Below are positions 14,408 through 15,743 of a stretch of DNA of 15,743 nucleotides, one piece after another; position 1 is the stretch's first letter, and each line of letters starts with the position of its first letter. The notes beneath the pieces were generated by a model. The model made no database searches, was not told the DNA's origin, and was given only the letters and a program-made list of their open reading frames with translations. The stretch lies in contig JAFVEU010000084.1 in NCBI GenBank assembly GCA_017475845.1, forward strand, positions 1-15,743. Reading direction: 5' to 3'. The translations under genes and the position numbers were made by a program. Origin of the DNA: Lachnospiraceae bacterium. GTDB taxonomy: Bacteria > Bacillota > Clostridia > Lachnospirales > Lachnospiraceae.

Positions 14408-14944
14408 TCATACCGCAACGGAAAGATTCATTCCCGAGAGCAGCCCCCTGTCCCTCTCCTTCTGGTTCTTCATGTAGGGGTTCTTTTCATTGGGATACTC
14501 TATCTTTGTATTGGTCTCTCCTCCGCTCACAAAGCTTCTGCCGCATTCGGGGCATATACCCATCTTCAGCCTTACAGAGGCCTGCAGTACCTTTCCACCG
14601 TCCTCGGCAGCCTTTTTATATGCATTGGAAACATGTTCACCCTCATGGGCCCGTACTGCGCTGGGGGCAGCTTCCGGAGAGATATGCGCTGCGGATTTGA
14701 AGGACACCATCTCGTCGGAGCCGTCCTGATACTTTCTCTCTTTACAGGTCTCGCACTGCGCCGGAGAGGACTTATGGGCTCCGATGACCTTTGTGGATTC
14801 ACCGGGGTTCAATATAGGCTTTTCAGCCTGTTCCGGCGAAGATACACCGGGCACAGCGGAAACAGGGGCGCCGAAATCATAAGCGGAACTTCCGTATCCG
14901 CCAAAGGGATTGCCGTAAAATCCGGCACTGATACCGTCTATCAT
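14408..14944 (-). CDS. Uncharacterised zincin-like protein with HEGEH motif and two CxxC pairs
   Basis: This 178-residue protein has a Gly/Tyr/Ser-rich, low-complexity N-terminus (about 1-30). CETC (Cys64, Cys67) comes next, then AVRAHEGEHVSNAYKKA with an HExxH motif at 100-104, and CPECGR (Cys131, Cys134) followed by SGGETNTKIEY. The AHEGEH helix followed by an SGG segment recalls the SprA-related group of putative metalloproteases, in which a histidine-glutamate motif precedes a GG-containing strand (recalled, not searched). The four cysteines could form a separate zinc site. There is no signal peptide or membrane helix, so it is probably cytosolic or exported by a non-standard route. AAAGGAGG lies six bases before the ATG, a strong ribosome binding site. 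Activity as a protease is inference. Confidence 0.7.
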   Translation of the reverse strand: MIDGISAGFYGNPFGGYGSSAYDFGAPVSAVPGVSSPEQAEKPILNPGESTKVIGAHKSSPAQCETCKERKYQDGSDEMVSFKSAAHISPEAAPSAVRAHEGEHVSNAYKKAAEDGGKVLQASVRLKMGICPECGRSFVSGGETNTKIEYPNEKNPYMKNQKERDRGLLSGMNLSVAV

Positions 14945-14982
14945 GATCCGCCTCCTTTCTCAAGTGCCCGATCCCCGAAGGA

Positions 14983-15348
14983 TCAGATGAAAGACCCGCT
15001 GTTCTGTATCTCCTGATACATTTCATTGAATTCTTTATAATAATCGTCAAACACACCCGGATTGCCAAGGAAGAAATGCACTGCCGATGCAATGACCAGC
15101 ACAAGGAGCACCATGCTTATGGCACCCATGAACATCCCTATCTTCCCTCTTAAAGCAATACCGTTTTCCCCGGATGACAGAAAAGCCAGAACTATGGCTG
15201 TGGCTCCGAACATAAAGGGCGGAAATACAAAAACAAAACCAAGCGCCGCCATCACTCCGAGGATAAGGGAGGCTGTCGCCAGTCCCTCGCCCGGGTCTCT
15301 GTTCTTCACTCCGGACACTGCTCCGGGATCCTCATACGAACCGTTCAT
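14983..15348 (-). CDS. Small DUF4190-like membrane protein
   Basis: This 121-residue protein has a polar N-terminus and then GLATASLILGVMAALGFVFVFPPFMFGATAIVLAFLS: two hydrophobic segments (about 24-42 and 45-58) split by PP. GKIGMFMGAISMVLLVLVIASAVHFF (69-93) follows as a third segment. The ASLILG start and overall pattern are those of DUF4190-type proteins, small membrane proteins of unknown function. The C-terminal tail (DDYYKEFNEMYQEIQNSG) is acidic and may be helical. The start ATG at 15348 has only a weak purine stretch (GGAAGAGA) before it. It is the first gene after the promoter at 15385-15413 and lies 38 bases before the HEGEH gene; that gap contains a small GATCC-TTCGG-GGATC hairpin. 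Confidence 0.75.
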   Translation of the reverse strand: MNGSYEDPGAVSGVKNRDPGEGLATASLILGVMAALGFVFVFPPFMFGATAIVLAFLSSGENGIALRGKIGMFMGAISMVLLVLVIASAVHFFLGNPGVFDDYYKEFNEMYQEIQNSGSFI

Positions 15349-15384
15349 TTCTCTTCTCTTCCAAAATCATAAAATTCCGACCTT

Positions 15385-15413
15385 ATTATACTTCATCCGA
15401 CCAGAATTATCAA
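15385..15413 (-). promoter_or_regulatory. Near-consensus housekeeping promoter of the three-gene set
   Basis: On the minus strand TTGATA (15413-15408), exactly 17 bases and TATAAT (15390-15385). This is the best promoter in the window: five of six at -35 and six of six at -10. Transcription would start near 15378, about 30 bases before the DUF4190-like gene. Confidence 0.8.
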
Positions 15414-15470
15414 GAGGCCCCGGCTTTCTCAGCCGCCTTTCAGCTGCCTTTCGCATCCGGCATCATCCCC

Positions 15471-15743
15471 GGCATACCTCAAGGCTCTTTCCTACCTTTT
15501 GACATGCCGCCCGCTTCTGTTACCGGCATACCGCAAAGCACTTTCCAGCCTTTTGACATGCCGCACGCTTCCAATTCTGGCATGCCTAAAAGCACTTTCC
15601 CGCCTTTTGACATGCTGCACGCTTCCAATCCCGGCATGCCTCAAGGCACTTTCCCGCCTTTTGACATGCCGCCCGCCTCTTCTACCGGCATGCCTCAAGG
15701 CACTTTCCCGCCTTTTGACACGCCGCCTGCCTCTGCTACCGGC
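15471..15743. repeat. 54-bp tandem repeat array, at least 4.6 units, running off the right edge
   Basis: Units start with CCTTTTGACATG at 15495, 15549, 15603, 15657 and 15711 (the last cut by the window end). A degenerate last part of a unit lies at 15471-15494, and weaker traces extend to about 15435. Each unit has a well-kept core (GGCATGCCTCAAGGCACTTT and CCTTTTGACATGCCG) and a more variable 14-base stretch. CATGCCG and CGGCATG within each unit can pair across that stretch. The period is a multiple of three. The plus frame gives an 18-residue Pro-rich repeat (PPFDMPPASSTGMPQGTF) and the minus frame a basic Arg/His-rich one ending with a stop at 15492; neither has a convincing start in the window. 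Confidence 0.9.

Noticed and set aside
15471..15743. CRISPR array
   Set aside because: The 54-bp periodicity resembles one, but the variable 14-base stretches are similar to one another rather than unrelated spacers, and the whole unit including the spacer-like part is homologous.

Overview
The window looks like chromosomal DNA of a low-to-moderate GC Gram-positive bacterium of the Clostridia, most likely family Lachnospiraceae (inference). The basis is protein style: a class II GalT, a MecA-type adaptor, DegV, a DUF975 membrane protein, a CUT1 sugar transporter whose lipoprotein has a long Ala/Pro/Glu linker, a Hpt-containing response regulator with a helical tail, and TTG/GTG starts behind purine-rich ribosome binding sites. 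Apart from the prfA tail and one small Cys-rich gene, every gene is on the minus strand. Below, 'upstream' follows the direction of transcription.

Region 1 (1-153, +) is the last 50 codons of peptide chain release factor 1, converging on region 2. Region 2 (177-6281, -) is a tight six-gene run from an extended -10 promoter near 6355. Its order is DegV-family lipid-binding protein, MecA-like adaptor, a divergent stand-alone protein resembling the MetH reactivation domain, galactokinase, galactose-1-P uridylyltransferase and a CorC/HlyC-type CBS membrane protein. It combines two Leloir enzymes (galE is not in the window) with regulatory and lipid-related proteins. Region 3 (6448-6717, +) is a lone 89-residue eight-cysteine protein; hairpins fill the gap behind it.

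Region 4 (6796-13148, -) holds a LacI-type regulator, a sugar-binding lipoprotein and two permeases, i.e. a carbohydrate uptake locus without its own ATPase. It is followed by two overlapping signalling genes: REC-Hpt-helical tail, and pseudo-receiver-REC. No histidine kinase or DNA-binding output accompanies them. RNA hairpins sit between lacI and the binding protein and between the binding protein and the first permease. Region 5 (13149-13520) is noncoding, with the lacI promoter, repeated ACGAAAA boxes and a terminator for region 6.

Region 6 (13521-15413, -) is a three-gene set driven by a near-consensus promoter (TTGATA-17-TATAAT): a small DUF4190-like membrane protein, a small protein with two CxxC pairs and an HEGEH zincin-like motif, and a DUF975 membrane protein. 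Region 7 (15471 to the right edge) is a 54-bp tandem repeat array. Each unit can fold into a hairpin whose base changes keep G-U pairing only in + strand RNA. It is also open for translation on both strands and runs off the window. This array, the divergent MetH-activation-like gene and the HEGEH protein are the parts I find least explained by known annotation.
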